In this document: positions 17,392 to 26,683 of the stretch, piece by piece | How positions within the stretch are numbered: position 1 is the stretch's first letter | Layout of the letters: each line of letters starts with the position of its first letter | NCBI GenBank assembly: GCA_002238765.1 | Contig: MPMZ01000005.1 | Coordinates: forward strand, 32,001 to 84,280 | DNA: 52,280 nt | Origin: Nitrospira sp. bin75 | GTDB lineage: Bacteria > Nitrospirota > Nitrospiria > Nitrospirales > UBA8639 | Direction: 5' to 3' | Position numbers and translations under genes: made by a program | The notes under the pieces: generated by a model | Told to the model about the DNA's origin: nothing | Seen by the model: only the letters and a program-made list of their open reading frames with translations | Database searches by the model: none

Positions 17392-18738
17392 TTAAATATT
17401 TTGCATAAAGTGAGTAACGGCTTCCTGGTCAACGGCGCCCATGATGGCGGAAGAAGGAACCGTCGCCGACTTTTTCCCCGTGAGCCCGCATTCGATCTCG
17501 TCAAAAATCATTTCCACCGGCATGGACATCCCGCCATACACGTGAGGTCCTGCCACGATTTTGGCTTTCGAGTACCCATAAATGGCCGTCGCCACGTCTT
17601 TGGCCAACCACCCGACGTAATTGAATTCCGGGACCACAATCAGTTTGGCCTTCGAGCACAGTTTCCGCAATTCCCTGGTGGGGAACGGGCGAAGCGACTT
17701 CACTTTAATCAATCCCGCCTGAATGCCTTTGTCCTGGCACATCCGGATGGCTTCGCGTGACTGAGCAGCGGCGCTTCCCGACGCAATCAGCAGCACATCG
17801 GCACCCTCAACGTCTTTCGTCTCAATCAAGCCGTCCATGTAGAGATCGATATATTTTCTGGACCGTTCCACTGCCGCCCAAACCTCTTGTTGCCACACGG
17901 CGTGGATATTGTACGCCATGAAATTCGATTTTTGGACGGGCGCGTCCCGCGACAACCTGGCCGGAGGATTTTCCGCATCCAAGACCGGAACCGCTCCTCT
18001 CCAGGAATCTCGAGGCGGCAATTTGAGGCTTCGATCCTGCATGGAACAGTAGCCACGGGCATGGGTGACGAAAAAGCCATCGCAGCACACCCCGACCGGA
18101 AGGGTGACGTCATTCCGTTCACTGATAATGAACCCCTTCATGATGTAGTCAAACAAGTCTTGCTGATTCTCGGCGTGAAAGACGATCATACCGCAATTCA
18201 ACAAGTACGACACTTCAATGTTGTCGGGCTGAATGGCCAACGGCGCGTTGACGACCCGGCAGGTAAACATGGCCACGGCGGGGAGGCGGTGGCCCGGCCA
18301 CGAGGCAATCGGTTCAAGCCCCCGTAACGTGCCAGGGCCGGCCGTCGCGGTAAAACACCGCACACCGGCACGGGACCCGCCGGCAATGGCCGACATGACG
18401 CCATATTCCTCCTCACCCCGATAATATTCCTTGACGTACCCTTCTCCATACAACACCCCGATCAACTGCATGGTTTCACTTTGGGGTGTAATCGGATAGG
18501 CGATCGAAAGATCAACGTTGGACCGGCGAACGGCCTCTTTGGCGGCTTCACTGCCCGTAATGAATTCCCGTTCACGCGGCGCTTCGAAAAACATATGCTC
18601 AGGGGAAACCGCCTGTTGCCGTTTGGCCTCCGCATGAGGATCCTGTTTCTTGCCCGGACTGGAAGGTGCCGGAGCCGTACTGGTAATCGGGTCGCCTTGC
18701 GGATTGGTTTTGACTTCCGTTTCTAATGCGTCACTCAT
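17392..18738 (-). CDS. porA: 2-oxoacid:ferredoxin oxidoreductase, alpha subunit
   Basis: 448 residues. After a proline-rich, low-complexity arm of about 55 residues comes the thiamine-pyrophosphate pyrimidine domain (ITGSEAAKEAVRRSNVDL, then AYPITPQSETMQLIG) and a transketolase-like C-terminal domain (LLIASGSAAAQSREAIRMC, then KSLRPFPTRELRKL). The complex carboxylates acetyl-CoA to pyruvate, or succinyl-CoA to 2-oxoglutarate, with reduced ferredoxin. The sequence does not let me tell which, so the por names are provisional. Last gene of the operon, 69 bp after the epsilon gene, closed by the terminator at 17320-17358. Confidence 0.88.
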   Translation of the reverse strand: MSDALETEVKTNPQGDPITSTAPAPSSPGKKQDPHAEAKRQQAVSPEHMFFEAPREREFITGSEAAKEAVRRSNVDLSIAYPITPQSETMQLIGVLYGEGYVKEYYRGEEEYGVMSAIAGGSRAGVRCFTATAGPGTLRGLEPIASWPGHRLPAVAMFTCRVVNAPLAIQPDNIEVSYLLNCGMIVFHAENQQDLFDYIMKGFIISERNDVTLPVGVCCDGFFVTHARGYCSMQDRSLKLPPRDSWRGAVPVLDAENPPARLSRDAPVQKSNFMAYNIHAVWQQEVWAAVERSRKYIDLYMDGLIETKDVEGADVLLIASGSAAAQSREAIRMCQDKGIQAGLIKVKSLRPFPTRELRKLCSKAKLIVVPEFNYVGWLAKDVATAIYGYSKAKIVAGPHVYGGMSMPVEMIFDEIECGLTGKKSATVPSSAIMGAVDQEAVTHFMQNI

Positions 18739-18807
18739 GGCTTACCCTCCAGGGTGGCGACAATCCCAGATCAACCTTCTGGGGTTGCGTGATCGAAAAT
18801 AAGAGTC

Positions 18808-19563
18808 CTAGCCTTCACGCTGCATATCTTCGGCTTTATGCCCGAAGGCCTCGGCACTTGCCGTCCCTTCTTCTCCCAGCGGAATGTCCAACGGATTCGT
18901 ATGCGTTTTGCCGTCATGCACGTGGGATTGCAACCCCGTGAAACGGACACTCTCGCCGCTCTCCGGCAAGGCAATCCCCATTTCCTCACGAACGCGTTTG
19001 AACACCTGTGCGGTCTTTCGAATCTTGGCTGCATCGGAATCGCGAACCGTAAACATGGCATCTTCATGACCCTGTTCCGCGCAAATCGCCGACGTCCAGC
19101 AATTCGTCCCGGCTCGAATCATTTTCAGCGTCAGATTGGCGTAATGGCAATGCACGCCGATGAAAATGCATGCTTCAATTTTATTGCCCCAAATCGTGAG
19201 ATTGGGATGATTGGGGTTGATGACTTCCTCGGGCTCGATCTTCGGGTACTTGGGGCGGTAATCGGGCATCGGGATAATGAGCACTTCCGGGATTTGGGCT
19301 GCGAGTTCCAAGACGGCTCTGGCCTTCTCGGCCGCGTGGTCATTCCAATTCCATAACACCAGGGGACCGGGAAAAATCGTCGCATTTTTTCTCGTGAACA
19401 TGGCCCTGGCCATTTCTTCCATCGCCTTCTCTTCGGGAACTTCATGCCCGAACGTCAGTCCATGCTCCGGTAGCGGAGGGAGGACACCCAATTCGGCCGC
19501 GGACGGAGGATGAAACCCTGCCGGACCCGGTTCAACGATTCTTTCCAACTCAGTTGCTCCCAC
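18808..19563 (-). CDS. porE: 2-oxoacid:ferredoxin oxidoreductase, epsilon-type subunit
   Basis: 251 residues. This is the extra subunit found in five-subunit enzymes of reductive-TCA bacteria and often annotated as a CO dehydrogenase beta-subunit-like protein. Characteristic stretches are IFPGPLVLWNWNDHAAEKA, PMPDYRPKYPKIEPEEVINP, HPNLTIWGNKIEACIFIGVH and AICAEQGHEDAMFTVRD. No cofactor motif is evident. A shorter paralogue, with the same blocks, is encoded at 29353-29979. It lies between the ferredoxin-like and alpha genes. Confidence 0.82.
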   Translation of the reverse strand: MGATELERIVEPGPAGFHPPSAAELGVLPPLPEHGLTFGHEVPEEKAMEEMARAMFTRKNATIFPGPLVLWNWNDHAAEKARAVLELAAQIPEVLIIPMPDYRPKYPKIEPEEVINPNHPNLTIWGNKIEACIFIGVHCHYANLTLKMIRAGTNCWTSAICAEQGHEDAMFTVRDSDAAKIRKTAQVFKRVREEMGIALPESGESVRFTGLQSHVHDGKTHTNPLDIPLGEEGTASAEAFGHKAEDMQREG

Positions 19564-19628
19564 TTTTATCCTCCACTCATTGTTTCCGTGTTGAGACGAA
19601 TGCCATCCTGCTGATCTAACGCAATCCC

Positions 19629-19958
19629 TTACATTTGCCCGCGAACGGGATTGGCCAAGACCGCACTGCTGGTTTTTTCGCCATAGGTCACGTTTTCAGT
19701 CAGGGCCGTCTCGCCGATTTGATCAATCATTTCCATTTTGATGGCATTGTGCTTGGCCATGTTGTCGCACACCCAGACACACTGCGCACAGCCCTTACAG
19801 CGATCCACTGCCACGTAGGCGGCTCCATATTTGAACCCTTTATCCTCACCGGCCGCATTGTCATACAGGATGGTATTGGCCTCCGGACAATATTGCGTGC
19901 ACAATTTGCAACTCGTGGCTGCACAAATCTCGGTTTCGATATTCGCAACTAAATACAT
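19629..19958 (-). CDS. porD: 2-oxoacid:ferredoxin oxidoreductase, delta (2x[4Fe-4S]) subunit
   Basis: 109 residues. Two iron-sulfur cluster motifs are visible: C12, C17, C20, C24-Pro and C54, C57, C60, C64. The first has an X4 spacing between its first two cysteines instead of the usual X2. The protein relays electrons between the catalytic site and soluble ferredoxin. It starts at 19958, 27 bases after the gamma gene. Confidence 0.92.
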   Translation of the reverse strand: MYLVANIETEICAATSCKLCTQYCPEANTILYDNAAGEDKGFKYGAAYVAVDRCKGCAQCVWVCDNMAKHNAIKMEMIDQIGETALTENVTYGEKTSSAVLANPVRGQM

Positions 19959-19985
19959 ACAGGCCCCTCTCGGTCAGTTAAAGAA

Positions 19986-20690
19986 CTACGCCATGGCTGG
20001 CGTGGTGGCTGTCCGTTTCGCTTGCACCCAATCATGTTCGACGGCAAACTCCCAGGCCGCCTGGACCACCGCCAGATTTTTCTCGATCAATTCCTGTTTT
20101 TTCTTGAACTTTCTCTCGACCACGCTATCCAGGGCGGCCGTTCCTCCGGACACCACAAAGCCTTTTCCCAGAAACCGGTCTTTCACCGCTTGGGCCAGGG
20201 CCTCCATATCCGTCAGACTCGTAATGGCACCCATGGCGCCCACCATGGCCATATTCGTGGCCAAGTCGATTCCGGCCACGTCAAGCGAAAGTTTCGTGGC
20301 GGGCAGATAGAACAGTTTGGCATTCAATTCGGCGAGTTCACGTTCCTGATCAGGCTCGAGTCTCATGGGCCCATCGTGGTTGATCAGGGCAATCCCGTCC
20401 TTTTTCAATCCAAAATAAAACGGATTCGTGTAGCTTTTCCCATGGGTAATCACCTGCGGGTGAAAGATCATGATAATATGGGGGAACGTGATTTCGCCGA
20501 TTTCATAAATCGGTTCGTCAGAGACCCTCACGTAACTTTCCACCGGCGCCATTCGCTTTTCGGAACCATAGAACGGCACGATGGTGCTTTCTCCACCGGC
20601 GTTGATCACCCCTGTACTGAAGATATGGGAGCCCGTGACGACCCCTTGACCTCCGACTCCTGCCATACGAATGTTATAACGAATCGCCAT
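19986..20690 (-). CDS. porG: 2-oxoacid:ferredoxin oxidoreductase, gamma subunit
   Basis: 234 residues. The family start MAIRYNIRMAGVGGQGVVTG is followed by SHIFSTGVINAGGESTIVPF-like residues and YGSEKRMAPVESYVRVSDEP, as in all gamma domains. The C-terminal helical region carries FLGKGFVVSGGTAALDSVVE. This domain shields the thiamine site and contacts coenzyme A in related enzymes. Second gene of the operon, 61 bases after the beta gene. Confidence 0.92.
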   Translation of the reverse strand: MAIRYNIRMAGVGGQGVVTGSHIFSTGVINAGGESTIVPFYGSEKRMAPVESYVRVSDEPIYEIGEITFPHIIMIFHPQVITHGKSYTNPFYFGLKKDGIALINHDGPMRLEPDQERELAELNAKLFYLPATKLSLDVAGIDLATNMAMVGAMGAITSLTDMEALAQAVKDRFLGKGFVVSGGTAALDSVVERKFKKKQELIEKNLAVVQAAWEFAVEHDWVQAKRTATTPAMA

Positions 20691-20751
20691 TGTCTTCCCC
20701 CTCCTCTCTCGTCACGTATGCACCAATCCTTCCTCTCTCAGTCGACCAGTC

Positions 20752-21642
20752 TTACCGCTTTTCGACGGCGGCGGCGGGTTTCGGGAGATATTCTTTGTAC
20801 CCGTACAACTGGGACAAATACTCCTTGGCTTCATCCGTAATGTATTCCGAGAATTTGTAGCGGTCGGTCTCCACGGTTTTGGCGTCTTCCATCACCTTAT
20901 CCGTCGGGATCGCGTATTCGATGTTACAGGACGTGTAGGCCTGGATGTAGCTGGGGCCGATTTCTCGCGCAACCAGCACGGCCTTTTTGATCACACTTTC
21001 AACTCGCCGCGGGTTATTGGGAACCACCGTCGCCACGTACGCGCAACCGGAAACTTTGGCCATACCCAACATATCCATTTTCTCGAACTTCTTCCCGAGC
21101 GGCGCCATTTTCAACACCTGATTCTTATTCGTCATCCCACTTTCCTGACCACCGGTGTTCCCATAGACCTCATTATCCAACATAATGGTCGTAAACTTTT
21201 CTTTTCTGAACCACGAATGCAGGGTTTGGGCGAACCCGATATCCGCCATGCCGCCGTCCCCGGCCATCACGACGACGTCTTTGGGTTTATCGCCAAACCG
21301 AAGGCGAAGGCCTCGGGTCAATCCGCTGGCCACTCCGTTCTGGTCTCCATAATTGCCATACACGAATGGGATGGCGGCTTGTGAGATCGCCAACCGGCCA
21401 CAACCTGCCGTCCCGACCGTGATGGTATCTTCCGGATTGGGAAACGCCACTATGGCCAGCCGGATAAAGAGCGTCATGGCGCATCCCGCACACATAGGGT
21501 GTTCTTCCAAAATTTCCTTGAAGGTTCCCACCTGGGAGACCGAGACTTTTTTCCCAAACGGGCCATGCTCCACCATGTCCCGGTATTCTTTCGGCATGAA
21601 CTTTCCAAACCCTGGTGTAAATTTGACATAATCGAGGCTCAT
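20752..21642 (-). CDS. porB: 2-oxoacid:ferredoxin oxidoreductase, beta (TPP-binding) subunit
   Basis: 296 residues. The thiamine-pyrophosphate motif is AGDGGMADIGF (residues 127-137) with N157 and then EVYGNTGGQ. Four cysteines, C51, C54, C81 and C239, match the ligands of the proximal [4Fe-4S] cluster. First gene of the operon; a strong ribosome site (AAGGAGG) lies about seven bases before the ATG at 21642. Transcription order is beta, gamma, delta, epsilon, alpha. Confidence 0.94.
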   Translation of the reverse strand: MSLDYVKFTPGFGKFMPKEYRDMVEHGPFGKKVSVSQVGTFKEILEEHPMCAGCAMTLFIRLAIVAFPNPEDTITVGTAGCGRLAISQAAIPFVYGNYGDQNGVASGLTRGLRLRFGDKPKDVVVMAGDGGMADIGFAQTLHSWFRKEKFTTIMLDNEVYGNTGGQESGMTNKNQVLKMAPLGKKFEKMDMLGMAKVSGCAYVATVVPNNPRRVESVIKKAVLVAREIGPSYIQAYTSCNIEYAIPTDKVMEDAKTVETDRYKFSEYITDEAKEYLSQLYGYKEYLPKPAAAVEKR

Positions 21643-22124
21643 CGTGGATCCTCCTTCTTGTATATGTTCGTATTATTCCGTCAGCAACTCAGTCCACCGA
21701 CAGTATGTCCGGCATCACGCATTCAGGCTGTAATGCGTTCTTTCCCCTTCTTCTCCTACGCTCCGTTTCTCGGCGCATTTCCGGGACGTTTCAGCAACAT
21801 AACGTAGATGAGGCCCTCTAGTAAAGACCTCTTACCAGCCAACCCGTCGCTTCCCCTCCTGATGCTCCGTGGAGGCGCACCATCATTGGTTGCTCGCCAA
21901 CTGACTCCACGAGCCACCTTGAACCAGAGACTAGACGTTTATCCTAAAACCGAACCATGGAAGAAGGCAACAAAAAAGAAGACCCACCACTCTAAAAAGA
22001 AGCCCTATACAGGGATTTTGAGGCTAGGCCTTTGGCCCCATGTTCCTGCTTCAACGAAATACGAGGCGGGGGCAATCCGCGTCCGGTTGCAACCGTTGGA
22101 AGGAGACTCAAGCGCGTAGACGGG
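21643..22124. other. 482-bp intergenic region upstream of the por operon
   Basis: No credible gene. A plus-strand open frame at 21808-22119 (103 codons) has a low-complexity, lysine-rich translation and no family resemblance. The stretch should hold the promoter of the por operon on the minus strand. The end near 22125 is the stop of the convergentless M23 peptidase gene, also on the minus strand, so any terminator for por's upstream neighbour would lie here, but none was recognised. Confidence 0.45.
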
Positions 22125-23183
22125 CTAATCCAAAATATACTGGAGAGGATCAACGACTTTATCGTTTACGGCAATCTGATAGTGAAGATGCGGTCCGGTC
22201 GAAAAGCGCCCCGTGCTACCGACCAACCCGAGGACGTCGCCCCGTTTCACCTCTTGACCGTACCGGACGAGAATCTTGGAAAGATGGCCATAGGTCGTCT
22301 CGACGCCATACCGATGATTGATCCGAATAAAATTACCCATCCTCGAATCATACGCTGCGACGACCACTTTGCCTTTGGCCGGAGCCCGCACGGTTTCTCC
22401 ACGGGGGACACTGATATCCACGCCCGCATGGAAGGCCTTTTTTCCGGTAAATGGTGAAATACGTGGTCCGAACTTTGAACTCACGGGGCCTTTGACGGGC
22501 CAAATGGACGGTGTCGCGGCCCAAAGACCAACGCGTTCTCCCGCTGTTTTTTCCAATTTGGCCAGAATGCGGAGTTGTCGCACGGTCTGTCGATCGAGCC
22601 AAGACAACCCTGTTTTGATGTCAGCCGCCATCATCGCGCCGGAGTTGCCGGGATACTGGTCCGGTCCATTCACCGCGAAGGCATCGACATCCCGGATGCC
22701 TGATGCCCCATCAATGGAGGCCTCATACGGAACCTCTTCGCCGCCTTGTCCCTTGACTGCCTCGTCTTCCGCTTGTTCGGGCTCGAGCCCGAACATCACT
22801 TGCAACTTTTCGTTCAATGATTGGATGGTCAGGACACGCTGCCGCATTTCATCAACGGCTTCGGAAAACTCGACCACCTGTTCCTTGGACTGGTCGAGTT
22901 CTTCATGCAACCCTTCGAGTTCGGCTACCTGATCCGTCACCTGGTTCGTCTGTATCACGTAATGCACCAGGACACCCACTTGCACGACGGATAAAACCAA
23001 GGCAGCCAGTAGGACTCGTTTGACGGTACTCTTGCGCACACTGATCCTGAAAGGATTCCCTGTCAATCCCCGAAAAAGCACAAACATCCATCTGTCATCA
23101 GAGAGATTCACGGAATCGAGTCGGGGTCGCGGGTAGCGATGGCCCTTGGGTGGCATGCACTTGTGTACTGGGGTACGGCGCAT
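22125..23183 (-). CDS. Membrane-anchored M23 murein peptidase
   Basis: 352 residues. A basic cytoplasmic arm is followed by one membrane helix (KRVLLAALVLSVVQVGVLVHYV), a coiled coil (VAELEGLHEELDQSKEQVVE), a linker and a LytM domain. Zinc ligands are in AFHAGVDISVPRG (HxxxD) and GPHLHYQIAVN (HxH). It would cut peptide cross-links in the periplasm, as MepM-type enzymes do. The start is uncertain: no ribosome site is visible at 23183, and internal ATG codons at residues 10 and 33 are possible. Confidence 0.9.
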   Translation of the reverse strand: MRRTPVHKCMPPKGHRYPRPRLDSVNLSDDRWMFVLFRGLTGNPFRISVRKSTVKRVLLAALVLSVVQVGVLVHYVIQTNQVTDQVAELEGLHEELDQSKEQVVEFSEAVDEMRQRVLTIQSLNEKLQVMFGLEPEQAEDEAVKGQGGEEVPYEASIDGASGIRDVDAFAVNGPDQYPGNSGAMMAADIKTGLSWLDRQTVRQLRILAKLEKTAGERVGLWAATPSIWPVKGPVSSKFGPRISPFTGKKAFHAGVDISVPRGETVRAPAKGKVVVAAYDSRMGNFIRINHRYGVETTYGHLSKILVRYGQEVKRGDVLGLVGSTGRFSTGPHLHYQIAVNDKVVDPLQYILD

Positions 23184-23288
23184 ACTTTACTGAACACAAT
23201 CCTCAAGGGTCAATCAGGTGGAATACTGCTTTTGATAAAGGGACCGCCGCCCACTACCGGGGAGAAATGAGTTAGAGCGGCAGGCAGG

Positions 23289-23612
23289 TTAACGGGGCAC
23301 GTGGGTCATGGCCTTGACCCACGCCAGATATTCGCTTGAGCCCTTCACCACCGACAAGGCGAGAATTTCGGGAACCTCATAGCTGTGGAGGGTTGTCACT
23401 TCGGCTTCCAGAGCTCCGTAGGCGTCGGCAGTCGATTTCATGACCAGCAGCCATTCATCTTCCTCGCAGACTTTGCCTTCCCATTCAAAAACGGAAATAA
23501 CGTTGGGCACGACCGTGACGCAAGCCGCCAGTTTTTTCCCCACCACGCCCCGACCGATCCGAAGCGCTTCTTCCCGGCTCGAAGCCGTTACCAGAACGAC
23601 AAGGGTGTCCAC
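23289..23612 (-). CDS. cutA: CutA1 divalent-cation tolerance protein
   Basis: 107 residues, the standard CutA1 length. Family blocks are VTASSREEALRIGRGVVGKK, LAACVTVVPNVISVFEWEGK, EDEWLLVMKS and TLHSYEVPEILALSVVKGS. CutA1 forms trimers with a ferredoxin-like fold and is linked to copper and other divalent cations, although its exact role is unsettled. It lies 105 bp downstream of nothing on its strand except the lipoprotein gene at 23661-24404 (48 bp upstream). Confidence 0.95.
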   Translation of the reverse strand: MDTLVVLVTASSREEALRIGRGVVGKKLAACVTVVPNVISVFEWEGKVCEEDEWLLVMKSTADAYGALEAEVTTLHSYEVPEILALSVVKGSSEYLAWVKAMTHVPR

Positions 23613-23660
23613 GATCGACCCTCACCTTGCAAGACCATGTCCCCTGGACCTCCTGCCGTC

Positions 23661-24404
23661 TCAACGCTTGAGGCGTTCGGGAGCTTTTTCCACCAAATCC
23701 TTCGTGGCAAGCCGCAGTGCATCCTGAAGGCCTTTCGGGTAATTCATGACGGAATCCTCCAACCCGCGATAGAGGCTTTCCGTTTCCCGCGCCTCAAATT
23801 CCATGGCAAAACCCCACAGTGCAGTGTCCGGCTCGCCCGCCGGGGTTAACTGCACGAACATTTCCACTTCAGTCCGGGTCGATCCCATCGGCAATCCGGC
23901 CACCCACAACAGCGTGCCGGCGGGACCCAACCCGTACGTGGAAATATGCCGCTCCCACCGCGTCGAATACAGTTGTCCCCGCAAGACATAATCACTGGGA
24001 GGCAGTGGTTGATCCTGGTCGACAAACGTCACGGAAGAAAACACGTTCGTCTTGCGAATTTCATCCGCCAGGGCACGCGCAAAATCGCGTGTCGGGGAAA
24101 AGGTCAATTTGTCGACGGGTGCGGGGCTCTCAATCGTCTCGGGCCGATCATAGGTCGAACTGGCATGAGGCACGAAAGGAATCGCGGCTGCCCAATATTG
24201 TTCACGCACCTCCGTACCCCGCTTATCTTCAAGAGGCACGACCACCAGACTGCCGGCTACCTGCTGGTCAGACGTCGCGTCCAAGTACGTCTTGTCCGGG
24301 GGAGGCGGATACTGCCAATCCCGTGAGCCCAAGCAGCCCGTTATCGTCAATGACACGATCATAAGAATACCGCACGCCTTATGTACGACAGACAGGCGAC
24401 TCAT
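23661..24404 (-). CDS. Outer-membrane-type lipoprotein of unknown function
   Basis: 247 residues from the ATG at 24404, which follows AGGAGG at a good distance; the upstream extension lacks such a site. The signal peptide ends in a lipobox (LTITGC) with the lipid-bearing cysteine near residue 23. The mature part includes SLVVVPLEDKRGTEVREQYW and FARALADEIRKTNVFSSVTF, the pattern of lipoproteins with a GNA1162/LPP20-like fold that build small complexes in the outer membrane. I cannot name a partner. Confidence 0.75.
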   Translation of the reverse strand: MSRLSVVHKACGILMIVSLTITGCLGSRDWQYPPPPDKTYLDATSDQQVAGSLVVVPLEDKRGTEVREQYWAAAIPFVPHASSTYDRPETIESPAPVDKLTFSPTRDFARALADEIRKTNVFSSVTFVDQDQPLPPSDYVLRGQLYSTRWERHISTYGLGPAGTLLWVAGLPMGSTRTEVEMFVQLTPAGEPDTALWGFAMEFEARETESLYRGLEDSVMNYPKGLQDALRLATKDLVEKAPERLKR

Positions 24405-24522
24405 ATGTTGCCTCCTTTGGCAAGCAACAGTTTCCAACCGTTGCAATGATGGGTAATGCATGTACGACCACGACTTGGCATATTGCCGCACCTGTCACGT
24501 CGAACGGGATAACGATGCGACT

Positions 24523-25143
24523 TCAGTGCCTGAACCCTCCGGCACCCGCGAACTGTTCCATCAGCTCTGAATACGTTCGGGTAACCGGAAATTGAGGATA
24601 TTCGGAACAAATCGTATCCGGGGGACGAAAGAAAAACCCGGCATCGGCCTCCTGCAGCATCGACACGTCATTATAAGAATCTCCCGCAGCCAACACGTGA
24701 AAATTCAGACTCTTGACGGCTGCGACCGCGTGGCGTTTCTGGTCCTTTTGCCGGAGCGAATAATTCCGGATGTAGCCTTCGCCGTCAATCTCCAGGGTGT
24801 GACAGAATAGGGAAGGATAGTGCAGTTGTTTCATCAGGGGACCGACCAGGTCATAATAGCTGTCCGACAAAATAATGACCTGACACCGCTCCCGCAGCCA
24901 CGTCAAAAATTCCACGGCGCCGTCCAGGGGTTTCAGACCCGCGACCACCTCCGTGATATCCGACAGCTTGAGATGAAATTTCGCCAGAATGTCCAGGCGA
25001 AGCTTCATGAGTTCGTCATAGTCGGGGATGTCCCGGGTCGTGACCTGCAAGTCGGCAATCCCCGTTTTCTCGGACACTGCCAGCCAAATTTCCGGAGTCA
25101 GCACGCCCTCCATATCCAAACAGGTCACCACGGGTGATTTCAT
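24523..25143 (-). CDS. thrH: ThrH-like phosphoserine phosphatase / homoserine phosphotransferase
   Basis: 206 residues, matching ThrH of Pseudomonas (205). It is a HAD-superfamily enzyme: motif I CLDMEGVLTPEIW (D10, E12), motif II ILSDSYYDL, and motif III/IV KSLNFHVLAAGDSYNDVSML. The DxE in place of DxD is typical of ThrH. It dephosphorylates phosphoserine and can pass the phosphate to homoserine, linking serine and threonine synthesis. Start at 25143 is supported by GAGGGG just upstream; seven further residues would be added by the ATG at 25164. Confidence 0.9.
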   Translation of the reverse strand: MKSPVVTCLDMEGVLTPEIWLAVSEKTGIADLQVTTRDIPDYDELMKLRLDILAKFHLKLSDITEVVAGLKPLDGAVEFLTWLRERCQVIILSDSYYDLVGPLMKQLHYPSLFCHTLEIDGEGYIRNYSLRQKDQKRHAVAAVKSLNFHVLAAGDSYNDVSMLQEADAGFFFRPPDTICSEYPQFPVTRTYSELMEQFAGAGGFRH

Positions 25144-25298
25144 ACGCCCCTCAAAACCGCTCACGTTTCGGATGAAAAATAAAAGGACAACACGGAAAGA
25201 ATTCCAGAAAGGAGACTATTGTATAAAAACCGAAGAGAGACTACAAATTTTTTCATCCCGAAGGCGGCTCCAAAATCCCGGCGCTTCCATCCGGTCAC

Positions 25299-26303
25299 TT
25301 ACCCAAAGGCAATGAGCAGGCCGAACGCGAGGTAGCACAGGCCATTGAAAATCAGATGATAGGGCTTCAAGACATGGGACCGTAAATGAAATTTGAGATA
25401 GACCGCGGCCAGGATCGTCAACCCTATCCCCCACAGAGCTTCCTTGCGCGGAACCCATGGCGTCAACAACACCCCCAAGGCAGGAAGCAGGCTGCCTTGA
25501 AACACCATCGCCCCGGTGATGTTGCCGAAGGCCAGGGTATCCCGGCCACGCCGCACCCAAATAATACTATTCACTTTTTCCGGCAATTCGGTGGCCACCG
25601 GCACAATCAACAACGACAACGCCAAGGTGGAAAGCCCGAGCCAGGCGGCCAAATGCTCCACCCCGTAGACGAAACCCTTGGCCCCGGCGATGATGAACCC
25701 GAATCCGATGACCAGTTGCAGGAGGACCGTGGGGAGGTTCTCGGGAATGCGGAACCGGCTCAAAAACAGGGGGTGATCCGCCTCGGTTCCGTGACCCTGC
25801 TCAACCAGACCCTGTGAGGCGCGAATCGTCAACAGCAAATAGATGAAATAGCTCAAGATCAAGACCAACGCCAACGACACCCGTGCTCCTTGCCACTCCG
25901 GAGGCACGAAAATCGCGAGAGTCGCCAACGCAAAGGCAAAGAGAAACCAATTCAGGTCCCGGTGCACGCCGGTGGGTTCGGGACGAAAGGCCTGAGCCCA
26001 CCCGCGACGCCGCGCGGCGAACGTCCCCATCAAGAAAAACGTGACGGTCGAAAGCATGAGCGGCGCACCTAAAATAGCCCCCACTCCGACGTCGTGCCGG
26101 ACCGACAGATCCCCGCTGGCGGCCAACACGGCCACGACCGGGACCATCGCCTCGGGCAAGGCCGTGCCCACGGCCGCAAACACCGATCCCGTGACCCCTT
26201 CCGAAATGTTGAGCCGTTGGCCGAAATGTTCGAGCGCGTTGGTAAACGCTTCCGCGCCGACCAGGATCACAATCAACGAAATAAGTAAAATCCACAATTC
26301 CAT
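25299..26303 (-). CDS. Sodium/calcium-exchanger family membrane protein
   Basis: 334 residues, about ten hydrophobic segments, in two repeats. Each repeat carries an alpha motif: SEGVTGSVFAAVGTALPEAM near residue 35 and LLIVPVATELPEKVNSIIW near 240, the places where CaCA exchangers bind the cation. The second copy has GNITGAMVFQGSLLPALGVL, as in YrbG-like proteins. It probably moves calcium or another cation against sodium or protons. Ion preference cannot be read from the sequence. Confidence 0.85.
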   Translation of the reverse strand: MELWILLISLIVILVGAEAFTNALEHFGQRLNISEGVTGSVFAAVGTALPEAMVPVVAVLAASGDLSVRHDVGVGAILGAPLMLSTVTFFLMGTFAARRRGWAQAFRPEPTGVHRDLNWFLFAFALATLAIFVPPEWQGARVSLALVLILSYFIYLLLTIRASQGLVEQGHGTEADHPLFLSRFRIPENLPTVLLQLVIGFGFIIAGAKGFVYGVEHLAAWLGLSTLALSLLIVPVATELPEKVNSIIWVRRGRDTLAFGNITGAMVFQGSLLPALGVLLTPWVPRKEALWGIGLTILAAVYLKFHLRSHVLKPYHLIFNGLCYLAFGLLIAFG

Positions 26304-26389
26304 AGGGTGAGGCTTCCTCGACGAGCCACCGTCGGTGGCATGGCACCGTGGACCTTGCTCACGACATGACGTTGCACTAGACTATCGTC

Positions 26390-26542
26390 ATGAGCGATGA
26401 AATGGGAATCATCGTGGGCTGTCTGGCCGGGTTGCTCGCCTGTCGATTCGGAATCCGGTGGTGGCGCAACCGAAAGGCGGCCAAACAAGCCGATGAGCTT
26501 CTCTCCAACGTGGTGAAAGGCAAAGATGCCTTTCGCCGGTAA
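26390..26542 (+). CDS. Possible small membrane protein
   Basis: A 50-residue frame: a hydrophobic segment (IIVGCLAGLLACRFGIRWW) followed by a basic, helical tail ending KGKDAFRR. The layout is plausible for a single-pass small protein with its tail in the cytoplasm. No ribosome site is visible and no family is recognised. It lies between the exchanger gene and the TPR gene, in a 380-bp gap. Confidence 0.35.
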   Translation: MSDEMGIIVGCLAGLLACRFGIRWWRNRKAAKQADELLSNVVKGKDAFRR

Positions 26543-26683
26543 TGCGATATCCCCGCTCGGGGACAGGAAGGGCTCAAGCGCGTAGGTATCAAACCGCAGC
26601 TTGGTTTGGCAACACCAGGCGCCTGACGTTTCTTTTTCTCGTGAGGGAGCCCCCTCATCCGTGTTCTCGACACCTGCCATTTC

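Noticed and set aside
21640-21680. Promoter boxes TTGCTG and TATACA just before porB
   Set aside because: They would place the transcription start inside the ribosome site, so they are unlikely to be the real promoter.
21808-22119. Plus-strand frame of 103 codons in the por upstream region
   Set aside because: Low-complexity, lysine- and leucine-rich translation, no ribosome site, no family resemblance.
26273-26680. Minus-strand frame of 135 codons before the TPR gene
   Set aside because: It overlaps the 5' end of the exchanger gene on the same strand and lies antisense to the small membrane frame; translation is not protein-like.
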